Assembly: GCF_954871325.1 (NCBI RefSeq)
Contig: NC_088776.1
Location: forward strand, 28,630,508-28,694,507
Reading direction: 5' to 3'
Source: Gordionus sp. m RMFG-2023
Lineage: Eukaryota > Nematomorpha > Gordioida > Chordodea > Parachordodidae
DNA: 64,000 bases
Under the pieces are notes generated by a model that had not been told where the DNA came from, did not search any database, and saw only the letters and a list, made by a program, of their open reading frames with translations. Positions within the stretch are counted from its first letter, which is position 1; each line of letters opens with the position of its first letter. Both the position numbers and the translations under genes were made by a program. This document shows positions 1-11,343 of the stretch, in pieces.

Positions 1-796
1 GTATAACAATGAGAAAGAAATTGCAAGCTTGTCCAACGATATCGAGTCTCTGCCATCAAGCAGTAACAGCTTTTATGGAGTTAGAAGAGCCGATTATTAA
101 TGCTATTCCTGAAATATCATAAATATTGAAAGAAATATATTCTCAGAAGCAACAAAATTATTGGATTCAATACTTATTCCATTTTTTTTCTCATTAGAAT
201 GTATTATTTAATTATAAAACTATTTTGAATAGCGGAGAGCATTTTATTAGAACTTAAGGAAATTAGATCTAATGTTTATAAAGAATTTCATACTTTATAT
301 GTTATTGTTGAGTCAAAAGCAGAGCTATACGTGTTTAATATTTGTCCACCTCGATTTGCAGCAAGCAAGCTCATCATCAAAACATTAATATAGGATCAGT
401 ATAAAAGTATTATAAAACAAATGTCCCATCTTTTAGATACATTTATAACCCAAATAGAATGGTTTTTAATTCATCATACAGCACTTACAAATCCGTAGAT
501 ATTACTTCCACAAAAGCCTTCCCAACTTTTTCAGATGGTGATAGAAAAAAAAAATATATTTTGAAATTTTTATCACGAAGATGTTGAAGTATCTTATGAT
601 GCATTATTAGCTGAATAACTATGATTAAAAGATTAACTATGGTTGTTAGTTACAGTCCCAAAAATGCTATGGATGCTTTTTATTATTTCAAACACATTTT
701 AGATTATATTATCAATGTATTAAAATGGATATATATATATAAGCAACTCTTCCCATTAGTAAACTAATGAGACATTCTCTTTTTTAAGAAGAATAA

Positions 797-1140
797 CAGA
801 TCCCTGCAGATGTATTATTTGCAGGGACGGTCCATAATTTTTTTAAAAAAATTTTTTGTACCGTCCCGGGATTTTTTTTAAAAAATTTTCAGGCCCGGCT
901 TTTTTGAATTCAGGCCCAGCCCAAAATTTTTTAAAATAAATTATATTTATTTTTGATTTTTATAGCTAATAATGGCGAATTCAAATATTTGGTTTTAAAA
1001 TATATAGCCCGGCCCGGATATTTTATTTAAAAAAATTTTCAGGCCCCGCCCGGGTGTTTTTTTTAAAAAATTACGAGCGTAGTCCGAGTATATTTAAAAA
1101 AATTAAAATAAGGCCCGGGGGCTGGGCCTGCAAGTCTCTG
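797..1140. mobile_element. GC-rich hAT MITE nested in family-A copy 1
   Basis: A block rich in GGCCCGG/CCCGGGC within AT-rich DNA, with ends CAGATCCCTGCAG and TGCAAGTCTCTG forming an imperfect inverted repeat. The same element sits at the same point of the second family-A copy (47201-47789). The flanking host sequence reads as the hAT dimerisation region (an ..FLRRI / LK..LRST.. type motif), so it interrupts a transposase exon. Non-coding. Confidence 0.7.
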
Positions 1141-1399
1141 AAAAACATACCTATGAAGTAAAACTTCTGAAAGTAGAATGAATGGTTTGGATCTTTTGAA
1201 TATTCATAGGCATTTAACGCCAAGCAAGGATGAGATAATATAAAAATTGGCTCAAAACATACAAAATACAATTATTCCTAAGAAATATTTTGTGTATTAA
1301 TTTATATTTCTATCATTTATTTTTTTTATACTTTATATATAAATTTTAAAGGCTCAAAAAATTCAAATTTCTATTTTGGGTCATTTAAGTGATTCATAT

Positions 1400-1560
1400 A
1401 GTGGTTATATTCACTTTATATTTTATAATTCACATTTATTTTTTAGTTTTTCAATGTCGCCATTTATATCCGTTTAATATTTTTTAATTCACATTTATTT
1501 TATAGTTTTTTTATGCCGGTTTATATATATTATTTTTTTATAATTCACATTTATTTAAAA
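1400..1560. repeat. AT-rich tandem repeat, about 3 units
   Basis: The phrase TATAATTCACATTTATTT recurs near 1424, 1485 and 1540, each followed by a similar T-rich spacer with ATG(T/C)CG. The equivalent part of the 46-48 kb copy (around 48040) has just one unit, so the array expanded in this copy after they separated. Confidence 0.6.
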
Positions 1561-1664
1561 TTGTGTATTAGAAAAGTTATTAATCCTAATCAATTTATGC
1601 TCAATGATATTTCTTAAAAATTTTTATTACCCCCCCCCCCCCCAGACTAAATTCCTACTTACGC

Positions 1665-1850
1665 ACCTGATAGTAATCATTAAGATGTTAAACTTAAAAT
1701 CAACCACCTCCCACAAGTAATTAAATTATTTTTGCAGTTCTTGGGTATAGGCTTATTTTTGCCCAATTCTTTTTATTATTAGCCTATAGACGTTTAAACA
1801 ACAGTACTCGGACTGTTGTGCTTACAAGTACGTCCGGCTTGCCCACAAAC
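1665..1850. other. Unassigned spacer
   Basis: No coding or repeat signal recognised, other than the 8-bp target duplication at 1843-1850. Confidence 0.5.
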
Positions 1851-2073
1851 TAGTGTTGTTAAACGGCTCATTTTGAGCCGATTTTTATAAACGGCTAACT
1901 CAATATTTTAGCTAGAAAAATATTACCTATGCCTCGAGATTTCGATAATATATGCCTAGACCTTTGTTCCTACTGTGAGCAAAATCTTCAGGCTTGCGTA
2001 ATAATTTTCTGAATGAAATATTGAGTTAGCCGTTTTTAAAAATCGGCTCAAAACGAGCTGTTTAACAACACTA
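1851..2073. mobile_element. hAT MITE, TAGTGTTGTTAAA ends, with perfect 8-bp TSD
   Basis: A 223-bp non-coding element whose first 59 and last 59 bases form an almost complete inverted repeat, beginning TAGTGTTGTTAAAC. It is flanked on both sides by CCACAAAC (1843-1850 and 2074-2081), an exact 8-bp target-site duplication typical of hAT elements. Each arm has an inner palindrome (GGCTCATTTTGAGCC on the left). The conserved arms and intact duplication suggest a fairly recent insertion. Related fragments occur at 6475-6534 and 11344-11400. Confidence 0.93.
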
Positions 2074-3988
2074 CCACAAACTTGTGAATAGCTCCTCATT
2101 TTCTCCCCCTTAATTAACTATCCATTTTGATGGATTTTTGAGGCTGTTATATCCACAACCAGGATGAGAAAACGCTTTTATCACGTATCACGTTTTTTTT
2201 AAATTTTTTATTATAATAAATAATAGATTTTGATATGATAAAAATGGATATTACTTCAAAAATGGAAGAAATATGATATATTTATAAATATGAATTGATA
2301 GACATCGTACAAATGGTTGGAGTATATAAAATTTATGGAACTTACAATTGCTGATAGGCCAACTAATAGTTTTTGATACTAGTGAGAGTATTAAGAATGT
2401 TATTTCACCCCAAAGCCAAATGAAAAATTATTGATTCTTATAAATAAGAAGCCACCTGCAAATAGGTATTTATAATCATCTAAAAAGCTTATATTTTACC
2501 AAGATTATTTCTACTTTCAATGGAAGAAGGAAGGGCTATATGGTTTTAGTGTAACTAACCAATATCTTAAATCGGAAGTAATGAAAATCTTCTATTCCAT
2601 TACAATTAAAATTACATACAACCAATAGAACAATCAATAAAAAATGTCAAATTGCTCTTGAAATATTGTATAAATTTGGATATATATATGATTTTATTGT
2701 ATTTATATTTTTTTCTTTTCGTAGTTAAAATAAATATTCATAAAGTTTAAATTTATTAATAGTGTCCAAATTTATTAATAAAAATGGAAAAATTACATTA
2801 AATTAGATTTATTTAAATATAAATACTTAATTCCATAAAAAAAGTATTTAAGTGCTTTTATAATATAGAAATTATAATATCATTAATAAATAACTCATTA
2901 ACTTCAGTTTTTTATTAATTTTTTTTGTCAAATAAATTCTGGGATTTTAAATTATAAGGTGATCAAAATAAAGATTTATAAATTTAAACACAATTCTATT
3001 TTATCATATAAATTTATTTATTAGGTAATATTCTAATTAATAACAAAAATCAATCACATATTTGATATAATTAACATTATTTATAACAATGATATATAAA
3101 AAAATAATTAAGCCTGAAATTTGTCTCTTAAAATTATTGATTCAATCTAGTGGTCATATTCGGCATTGTATCTTTTACATATAAAGAAAATATAAAGTGC
3201 TAAAATATTTGTTGTACCTGTGCCATCAACATCAGCACCTATTCCTTCATTGCTTATTATTATATTATGTAACAAATTTTCTATTTATGTCTGTTAAGGC
3301 ACAAAACTATTGTGAATATATGTTTGTAACAAAAAAATTGAAATCATTTTATACAGATATGTTTCCCATCCAAGGCACCAATACAATTGGGGAACCCTGA
3401 ATAGATCAGGAACTCCTGGGAAATCTAAATAATTATTAGAATATATAAATATAATGTACTTTTTCCCAATCTTTTGAAGGCTTTGGCAAGTAAATATTTT
3501 TGGCAGCATTCCAAATTGCTTGATTTAACTGCATGCAACATATAATTTGGATATCCTTGAACTATAATTGTGAAAAGGACATACTAGTTATTAAATATAT
3601 TTTATGAATAAATATAGGATAATTAAGTGTAACATACTCATAGAGTAATTTCTTTTAATATATATTTGAGATGCTTTTCTTCTACTTTTCCTCCATCTTT
3701 TATGTTTTGTCAATAAATATAATGCTAACATCCTTTTCTGATCCATGCTGATAAACTCCATTTTTTTTTACAAAATTTATAAATAATTAACGCCGCCTCA
3801 ATTTAAATAAAGAAAGCGTTACGTTTATATTAAGAAAGTACGGCGAAACGCAAATGCGTGCGCACTATTGTATCGCTTGGCAATGGATTTTGAACTAATA
3901 GCGCTTACGATAGAGTCGAGGTTTTATTTACAAATCTTTACTTTTTTGGCAATAATTTATAGATTAAATATTTTATTTACTATATATA
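2074..3988. other. AT-rich intergenic stretch
   Basis: Several short open frames exist (for example 3197-3400 plus and 3294-3509 minus) but they overlap on opposite strands and resemble nothing recognised. Around 3785-3925 there is a local rise in CpG just before the tRNA gene. No other structure identified. Confidence 0.5.
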
Positions 3989-4061
3989 GGTTCTGTAGTG
4001 TAGCGGTTATCACGTTTGCTTTACACGCAAAAGGTCCTGAGTTCGATCCTCAGCAGAATCA
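3989..4061 (+). tRNA. tRNA-Val (anticodon TAC)
   Basis: A 73-nt sequence folds as a standard cloverleaf. The acceptor stem GGTTCTG pairs with CAGAATC (one G-T wobble) with discriminator A at 4061. The anticodon stem TTTGC/GCAAA encloses loop TTTACAC, giving anticodon TAC (4022-4024), valine. The T arm is CTGAG-TTCGATC-CTCAG. The internal A box (TGTAGCGGTTA type) and B box (AGTTCGATCC) are both present, and a TTTTT run directly after 4061 would terminate Pol III. It closely resembles animal tRNA-Val genes, has no intron, and appears functional. Confidence 0.95.
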
Positions 4062-5930
4062 TTTTTGAAAAAATTTTTATAAACTGAAAATGAGATAATT
4101 TAAAAGAATTAGTAATCATTTAATTCCCATTTAAATTTCTTGTATCGCGATTACCCATTACATCCTGAATTATATATACATCCAGATGAAAATAACCCCG
4201 GGAAAAACTTCATGAAAAAATATTCTTTTTAATCAAATTTCCACTTAAAATAATAATGGTCAAAAATTTTGCATCGGTTAATCTTCCGTCAGCGTGTAAG
4301 ATATGCCTAACATTTTTAATTCATATTTATTTTATTTATATTTTTATACTAAATTTTAATAATATTTTATATTTAGCAACAAATTAGATTTAATATTTTT
4401 TATATTATAATATTATGAAATATAATTTAAATGATTATATTATGACTAGTTGATCAAGAATGACGGGAATAAAAAAATCATGAACTATTAACAGGAAAAT
4501 TTTTTTTGTATCTTAATTAACCTTCAAATTTATTGGAATTAAAATGCTCAAATAACTCCCAAGTAATTATTAAAATATCAACTAAAAAAATAGATATATT
4601 TTATTTAACCAATCAAAAAATAAATATATAAAAAAAACATATAATAGTGGAAAAATTTATGATTCCCATCAATCTTACTCTCTCAAGTATAAGATTTATC
4701 TTTAGAAATAAACTAAATTATTTTAATTATAATATTTCACACATTATTATTTAAAGTCAAATGGACTCTACTATATACCTATTTAATTTATGGAATTAAA
4801 ATACTCAAATACTTAAACTATGTAACTATGCCACAATATGCCAATCAAATTCACTACAGTACATATTACATTTTAAATTTAACAAATAAATTTAAATTAT
4901 ATTTAGCCAATTGAACCTTTACTCTCACCATTAATATGTGATTTCTGGAATACCAATTTAGTATCAAGTAAAATCCAACCTTTTAAATTAAAATGCGTCA
5001 ATTTCCTATTCTCCCATCGTTTGTTATTACTATTATTCGATCATGTAGACATCTAACTTATTTAAAAAAATAATTAATCAACCCTCAAATTTATTGAAAT
5101 TATCTTCAGGGGGAAAAAAATAAATTATCAAATTTTTAAAAATGAGTTTTTAAAAAAAGTTTAATATTTACCTCGTTCATATAAAAATATGGACATGAGA
5201 TATTGTGAGAAGAACATAAATAAATATAAATTATGTTTTAAGTTAAAGAAATTTATCTTCTTAAAAATTTAAAAATGGTTAATTGATATTTTAATAAATA
5301 CTTACTTTAATTATTTGAGCATATTTTGTAGGTACAATCATAACTTTAGTACTTTTTGAGAGGTATATTTGCTTAACCCGACATTAAGTTTTCCATGGTA
5401 TAAAACAGGTAATATAAACCTACATGATCAAAGGGTTGACACTGAATTAGAAAACAGGTAATATAAACCTACATGATCGAAGGGTTGACACTGATTTAGG
5501 AAATTGACGACGTTTTAATATAAAAGGTAGTTGGATTTCACTTGTTACTAAAGAATTTGAACAAATTGTTGGTTTGTATAAATGTTTATATTTTCCATGA
5601 TAATCTATATATATAATATTAAATTTTATTTATATAATAATTTTACTTGACAGGGTAAGAAATAACTTTATCTTCTTAAAAATATAAAAAAGGTTGTGAT
5701 CTTCTTAAAAATCGTTAATTAAAAAAAAATCGTTAATTAAAAATGGTTGATTATAAATTAATAAAACAAAGAAAATAAATTTAAACCAATAAAATAGAAA
5801 GAAAATAAATTAAAACCTATGAAATAAAACCTTAATAAACCAATAAAAATAAAGATTAATAAGCCAATAAAAATAAAAAATAACAGCAAAATAATAGCGT
5901 ATATAAGAAAGATAATATTACAAAATTTAA
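4062..5930. other. Very AT-rich stretch with weak dispersed repeats
   Basis: No gene recognised. Phrases recur: ACC(T/C)TCAAATTTATTG at about 4520 and 5080; the segment 4548-4590 (GCTCAAATAA... ATTAAAATATCAA) reappears inverted at about 5285-5325; TTTATCTTCTTAAAAAT recurs near 5258 and 5668. These may be remains of an old inverted element, but no ends or target duplication can be defined. Confidence 0.4.
5404..5501. repeat. Tandem duplication, 49-bp unit x2
   Basis: Two adjacent units starting AACAGGTAATATAAACCTAC at 5404 and 5453 differ at only a few positions. It is a simple recent duplication with no coding meaning. Confidence 0.85.
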
Positions 5931-5933
5931 TAT

Positions 5934-6007
5934 AGAAGGTGGCTGAGCGGGAAAAACGCTTGCCTTTAAAACGTTAAGTCATGGGTTCGAATCCCGTTAT
6001 ATACAAA
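5934..6007 (+). pseudogene. tRNA-like sequence or tRNA pseudogene
   Basis: The A box TGGCTGAGCGG (5940-5950) and B box GGTTCGAATCC (5984-5994) both match Pol III consensus well, and the T arm ATGGG-TTCGAAT-CCCGT can pair. The acceptor ends pair poorly, and the anticodon stem does not form around TTTAAAA (a TAA anticodon would mean Leu, but the long variable arm of a Leu tRNA is missing). A decayed tRNA or tRNA-derived SINE head is more likely than a working tRNA. Confidence 0.55.
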
Positions 6008-6057
6008 AAATTTTCTTAAAATTTAACATTAGAAAGATATAGTCTCCATCGATTTAT

Positions 6058-6197
6058 TTAACATTAAGAAGATAGGAAAGTTGATAGGAAAAATAAAAAT
6101 TAACATTAAGAAGATAGGAAAGTTGATGAGAAAAATAAAAATTAACATTAAGAAGATAGGAAAGTTGATGAGAAAAATAAAAATTAACATTAAGGAA
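6058..6197. repeat. 42-bp minisatellite, about 3.3 units
   Basis: A unit beginning AACATTAAGAAGATAGGAAA repeats with exact 42-bp period. Because 42 is divisible by 3, it leaves a minus-strand open frame with a 14-residue periodic translation, which is an artefact and not a gene. Confidence 0.9.
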
Positions 6198-6474
6198 TAT
6201 ACAAAAACGTTCATTTCTTGATTACGGTGATTATATATATAGATAAATTTGATGTTTTTTATAATAAAAAATTATTTTATGTGCTATAAAGTTATAAATA
6301 ACTTTTATTTTTTTTTTTACAATTTATTAGTAATTTCTTCTCCAAAAATTTAAGCAGAAAAAATGTTTGAAGTTCAAAAAGATTTTTAAACATATTTTGA
6401 TTTGATCAGAATTTCAAATCTACTTTATAAATAAATCGTTTGAGGAATTGTGAATATTGCTGTGATTATATTTT

Positions 6475-6534
6475 TCTGAGTAAAACATTGAGTTAGTCGT
6501 TTTTAAAAATCGAGCCGTACAACAGACAACACTA
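6475..6534. mobile_element. Fragment of the TAGTGTTGTT hAT MITE
   Basis: Matches the right arm of the MITE at 1851-2073 (ACATTGAGTTAGTCGTTTTT ... ACAACACTA) with several substitutions. The left arm is missing. Confidence 0.75.
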
Positions 6535-7310
6535 GGTAGAAGTCATTTTTGAGAGAATGTATTGATTTTGAGATATATTCATTTTTGGTATAATGATTTA
6601 TTTGGGGGGAGGAGCAGTTTTTGCCTTGAATTATATTCTTTTTAAATGCAGTAATTGATTTTATTATGATTGTTTATCGATAATTTTATTCTGACAAATG
6701 GAAATTAAAAAGAGATATGTCTATTAACAATAATAAAAATACTAAATTTTTTCTCTAAATTTTAAACCTTTTTATTTATTTTTTTTACCTTAATATTTTA
6801 AATTTACACGTAAAATAATTTGATCATATATGATTGATTTTAATAATGAATCAGTCCCATCCCATATATCAATTAAGAATATAATAAATCATTTAAAATT
6901 TTAACAAAATACTTTATTATTATTAAAAATAAGCTATTTATAAGGTTAACAAATTTTAACATGTAATGTAATTTTTAAAAAATATTTTCTACATTACCTA
7001 AATTTTAAAATTATTAATAGAAATAGTAAATTAAAATTAACTTCTAGTCTGTGTTTCATTTTTTTTTGTGTGTTGTATTAGTTTGGTTACCATAACCAAA
7101 TCATTACTAACTGCCTGCAATAAAGGTTTATGTGTGCATTTCAATATTTCTTTCAAAATAAAAAAACTTAGTATGAAACATTCATCAATCGGTAATGGAA
7201 TGTTACTTGGGTCACTCCATTGGGATTGATCATTTAATGAGAAGAAATATAATCTGGGAATCTTCAATAATTTTGGATATTTACTAATTATTAAATAAGG
7301 AGTATAGTTA
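6535..7310. other. Unassigned AT-rich spacer
   Basis: No recognised coding or structural feature. A minus-strand open frame running from 7037 into 7399 crosses the end of the adjacent transposon and is not considered a gene. Confidence 0.45.
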
Positions 7311-10304
7311 GACATGTGCGCCGACAGCATTTTCGGCGGCGGCGTTTCTTTTTTTAAAATGATCGGCTGGCGGCGGCGAATCGATTTAGACGCCGCCACA
7401 AAAATCGGCAGCGGCGCGGCGGCGTCAAATATTTTTCTAACTTAAATTTTTTTAAGTAAATTTATAAATTCATTGGAAACACTTTTAAAATAAAATTTAT
7501 ACTTTATTATGTATAAAACTATAATTTAATGATTTTATTAAGTTATAATTATCATGAATAAATATTATTTTATTAAGATTTAAAGGACATAATAATGATC
7601 TTTTAGAGTTCATAGTGACAGCTATAGAAAATACACGCTCGCTGGGTGTGCTTGTAGCTGGAACGCACAGGACCTTTCTAGCTAATATTGAAAGTTTAGG
7701 AAGATCCAATGCTCTTATCTTCCAAAAATCTAAGACATCTTTTATCTCCAAATTATAAGGCGAAAATAATGAATAACACTCTTTTTCTAAACTAGTTAAA
7801 TAGTGTTGTTGTTTCAGGTTATTGTTTTGAATAGATGAATGCTTCGTAGCCAATGACTTAAGATAATCGAGTTTTAAAGCAACTTCCGTCGTTTTACATT
7901 CGTTTAATTCGTCCGTGTAAGACCGTAGAGAGGTAGCGTGTTGACATAAAAATTCAACCGGAGTAATATTTTTTTCCTTTAAATATTCATTTACTATGTT
8001 TATTGATTGAAAACCAGGATCCAAAAGTGCTCCTAACACCTAAGTAAAAAAAATAAAAGAAAGAATAATGTATAAAAAATAATTAATATGTATTTTAAAA
8101 TACTACCTGAAGATCGGTTATTGGAAATCTATGATCAAATTTAGTAAGCATATTTTGTTTAAGGGATGCTATGGGTGGACTATCATTTTCTTTTACAATT
8201 AAATGATTTTTAATTTCACTACGAAATAATAAGGCTAAATTTATAGTAACTCCTTTTGGACAGATAAAAATTCAACAGTTTGTTTGAAGGTTTTAAGAAA
8301 ATTAAAAAGTTCATACACCAAGTCCCAATCGGAGTTAAATAATTTGAGATCCGGTTTCTCCATTCTATTTAATAGAATATTTATAGGATTTTTGTTATTG
8401 CCAGTCACACTTTCCAGCATTATTAAAATACTATGCCAACGTGTAGGCACATTTAATTTTAAGGTTTTATGTTTTTTCTCATATGATTTTTGATTTTCAC
8501 TATCATCATCATACCTCAAACGATCTTCATAAAAAGGATCATTATCATCCAAATCTAAAATATCCGATGTATATGATATCGATTCAAAACATTTTCTATT
8601 TTCTATATCGTTTATATTTTCAAAATCCGCTGTTTTGAATCTTAAGGCAACTATAACTTCTCTAACTTTTTTAATGAGATTTTCAATTTTATTAACTTTT
8701 TTTATTCCATCGACTGTCACTAGATTATGTAATCCATGCCCCAAACATAAATGATGGTCATATTCTCCTAGAAGAACACTTTTCTTTACATTGGGTCCTG
8801 CATCCGTAACCATTTGAATTTTCTTGGACCCTAAATCAAATTCATTTTCAACTTTTTCTATTTCGGAAAGAATAGTTTCAGCGGTATGTTTTTGGGTGAC
8901 ATGATGTGTCGCCAATGTATAAAATACAATATTAAAATTATTATCTATTTCGTGAAAAGTAAAGGTGATATAATTTCGCCGTCTATATTTGTCTGTCCAC
9001 ATATCAAAAGTTATAGCACAAAATTTAGGACCTACATTAATTTGTTGGTATATGTATGCTTTCATTGATAAATAAACATCATCTAATCCACTCCGCATAA
9101 GTGTAGTTCTGTCAGGTAATTCTTTGGCATCTGAAATAATGCCATATTTCTACCTAATAAAAAGTTAATAATAAAATATTATGCCATAAAAAATTCTAAA
9201 TGTGGGATGTTATAAAATAATTAAATATCTTAACAAATAAAAATTAAGATTGCCCTATAAAAAATTATAATGATTTTACAAATAACCTTTAGAAAATCTT
9301 GCATTCCAGTATTATTTGTAGAAGAGAATGGCATTAAATCCTTGCAACACATGAGAACATAATTCCTTACCAGAATCCATTTTTTATCTTTTATAGGGTC
9401 AGTTGTATCTTTTACAATGGGTTTGAAAAATAACTTTAAATTTTGTTTAGATATTTCTTCTTTACATGATAAATCATGTTTGTCAAGTAAATGTTTTATT
9501 ATATTTGATGTGCTGATATTTTTTGAAAAAGATTTGATTGGATAACTAATTAAAAAATTTACCAATTTTTATAAAATAATCAAAAAATTTACTCTGAAAA
9601 TGAAGAATTATTTTCATCCTCACCATCTTTATCAAGTGCTATTTGCAAGCATATATTACAAAAGACTTTATCTGTAGCAACACTGGTTCTCTTATTATTT
9701 GTGTCAGTTTTTAATATTAAGGATCCAAAATGTTTCCATGCAAAAGAAGGTTTTGCTTGCAAGGATATACTATATTTTGTTACAGGGTATTGCAATGATG
9801 CATCCAATATAATTGTTTTAGTCCTGGTATTTTTATATATGTTATAATGGCAACAAAATAAAAATCATTAAATAAAATTTCTATTATGATAAAAAATAAA
9901 TTTTATATAACGAGTTGTAAATTATTTGAATCAAAATAAAAGAATAAAATATAGATTTACCTTTTCAAATTTAATGTCCTAATCTTATTTTATCTAGCAC
10001 GTTGATCACAAACCTGCCCAAGGTGAGCGAATAAGGATTGTTACAAATCAAATTTATAGCAAATAATATTTATTAATTTTAAAAAATAAAATCGCATTTT
10101 TTAATAATTCAAAAAATATTTAATATTTTTCTTATATTCATAAATAATATATAAAATAAATAATAAAATATATGTATCACGCCGCCACGCCGCCGAATTT
10201 TTACATCGGCCGCGGCGTGTTGAGCGCCGACAATTTTTTGGCGCGCGGCGTCGGCGTGGTCAAAATCATCGGCGGTGGCACATTTGACCGGCGGCGCACA
10301 TGTC
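7311..10304 (-). mobile_element. hAT transposon with CGGCGG-rich subterminal ends
   Basis: The ends are an exact inverted repeat: GACATGTGCGCCG at 7311 and CGGCGCACATGTC ending at 10304. The flanks TATAGTTA and TATACATA (6 of 8 identical) are a plausible 8-bp target duplication. About 120-150 bp inside each end is packed with CGGCGG/CGCCGCC motifs, strikingly GC-rich against the AT-rich interior; such subterminal arrays are typical transposase-binding regions. The transposase gene lies on the minus strand. Total length is about 3.0 kb, normal for an autonomous hAT. Confidence 0.9.
7497..9807 (-). CDS. hAT transposase (BED finger, RNase-H fold, dimerisation domain), multi-exon
   Basis: Cut-and-paste transposase, nuclear, acting on the inverted ends at 7311 and 10304. 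In order on the minus strand: 9807-9589 has a BED-finger start (FAWKHFGS, then CNIC); 9565-9287 carries the zinc-finger histidines (HLLDKH); a GT-AG intron follows, with donor at 9286 and acceptor near 9150-9154; then KELPDRTTL and TFDMWTDKYRRRNYITFTF (catalytic region), HLCLGHGLHNLV (C-x2-H) and VPTRWHSI; a 67-bp intron at 8040-8106; then LGALLDPGF and the hAT dimerisation motif PATSTPSERVFS, with stop at 7497. The first two segments are out of frame with each other (possible small intron or lesion near 9566-9588), and a one-base frame change near 8250 precedes NLALLFRSEIKNH. It is therefore nearly but not fully readable. Confidence 0.88.
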
Positions 10305-10577
10305 TATACATACCTAATAGTTGTTTAAAAAAGAAAAATGTTATAACTGATATGTCAATATTAAAATTATAAAATATTCAATAACTATGCTGTACAAAAA
10401 AAACAAGTTGAGTGAATTTTTTTTTATAACTATTTTTGCTTTATAGATATAAAATAGAAATATTTTTCCCTTAAATGTATTACATATCACTTAAACTATA
10501 AAAGAAAATAATAACACAAAATTATGACCAAAACAAAAAAGTCTCTAAAATATTTTTATATTTTATACTGACTTTTA
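10305..10577. other. Unassigned AT-rich spacer
   Basis: No feature recognised. Confidence 0.4.
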
Positions 10578-10800
10578 AAGTGGCGTATCCAAGATATTCC
10601 TATGAGGGGGGGGGGGCACTATCAGTTGAGTTTTTTCCCCATTAATTTTATTGGAGATCTTTAGGTACACTTTTTCTAAATCTTTGGCTATATTAGATTT
10701 TTATAAAAATAATTTTAGGTTTTCACTTTTTTTTATATTAAAATCCTTTTTTTAAAAATTTATAGAATTATAGTCATTATTTTAAAAAGTTAAACTTATA
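10578..10800. mobile_element. Poly-G-ended MITE fragment (family shared with 27.3 and 55.7 kb)
   Basis: Starts AGTGGCGTATCCAAGATATT followed by a G run and then phrases (CCCCATTAATTTTATTGGAG, TCTTTGGCTA, TAGTCATTATTTTAAAAAGTTA) that recur in order at 55690-55890. Only the left half is present. Confidence 0.65.
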
Positions 10801-10805
10801 CTAAT

Positions 10806-11335
10806 AACTAATTTGAAATATTCGTCCTCTAGTTGACTCAAGTGTATAGACTTGAGTTCACAACTCGAATCCACTTGTCACGACTCGAATTAGTTGACTA
10901 ATTCGATTAACGATAGAGACTCTGAGTCGGAGTCGGGTGAACTCGACTTTTTAACAACACTATTTTTTACTTTAGACTTACAAAATACGAATAAAATACT
11001 TGAGTCGATTAGAAGACGAATAGTTCTATGAACTTAAGTCATCAACTTGAGTCGACTAGAGGACGAATATTTCAAATTATTAATCAAAATATTTGTTATG
11101 TTTTACATTTTTTATTTTAGACTTACAACTTGAGTCGTGAATATTATATATTTGAGTCGACTAGAGGACGAATAGTTACATGAACTTGAGTCGTCTCAAC
11201 TTGAGTCGATTAGAAGACGAATATCTCAAATTAGTTTTTATTATTAATTTACAAAACACATTTTTTGCTTTATACTTCCAATTTGAGTTGTAAATATTCA
11301 AAATGATATCGAGTTCAATTTTGCATGTTATTTTA
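10806..11335. repeat. TTGAGTCG / CTAGAGGACGAATA repeat array, including a hAT-like end
   Basis: The motif ACTTGAGTCGACTAGAGGAC and variants occur at least five times. From about 10966 the sequence forms two and a half tandem units of roughly 145-150 bp, each starting CATTTTTT-like and containing two motif copies. The part at 10806-10966 is inverted relative to the units and ends TTTTTAACAACACTA, like the hAT MITE at 2073. It looks like the amplified subterminal region of another hAT family. Non-coding. Confidence 0.65.
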
Positions 11336-11343
11336 CTTAATAT

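Larger units (their letters stand above)
1..1664 (+). mobile_element. hAT transposon, family A, copy 1 (left end outside window)
   Basis: Positions 20-780 match 46400-47180 closely, and 57000-57960 in reverse, so this is one of at least three copies. The plus-strand reading resembles the central and C-terminal part of an RNase-H-fold hAT transposase (for example LKEI..V..EFHTLY.IVESKAELY near 250-330). Reading frames are interrupted many times, so no protein is proposed. The right end is a poly-C run (about 1629-1643) followed by AATTCCTACTTACGCACCTG, which matches the right end of the 46-48 kb copy apart from a few substitutions; hAT elements commonly end in ...CTG. The copy also contains a nested GC-rich MITE (797-1140) and an AT-rich tandem array (about 1400-1560). 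The left terminus lies before base 1. Confidence 0.75.

Noticed and set aside
3197-3509. Opposing small open frames
   Set aside because: They overlap on opposite strands, have low-complexity composition and no recognised domain.
5404-5501. Possible CRISPR-like or regulated repeat
   Set aside because: Only two directly adjacent 49-bp units without spacers, in a eukaryotic genome.
5934-6007. Functional tRNA-Leu or tRNA-Lys
   Set aside because: Acceptor and anticodon stems do not pair and the Leu-type variable arm is absent.
6029-6214. Open frame coding a periodic hydrophobic peptide
   Set aside because: It is the translation of a 42-bp minisatellite; the periodicity comes from the DNA repeat.
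7037-7399. Minus-strand 120-residue frame
   Set aside because: Crosses the hAT terminus into flanking DNA; no coding signal apart from the GC-rich end.
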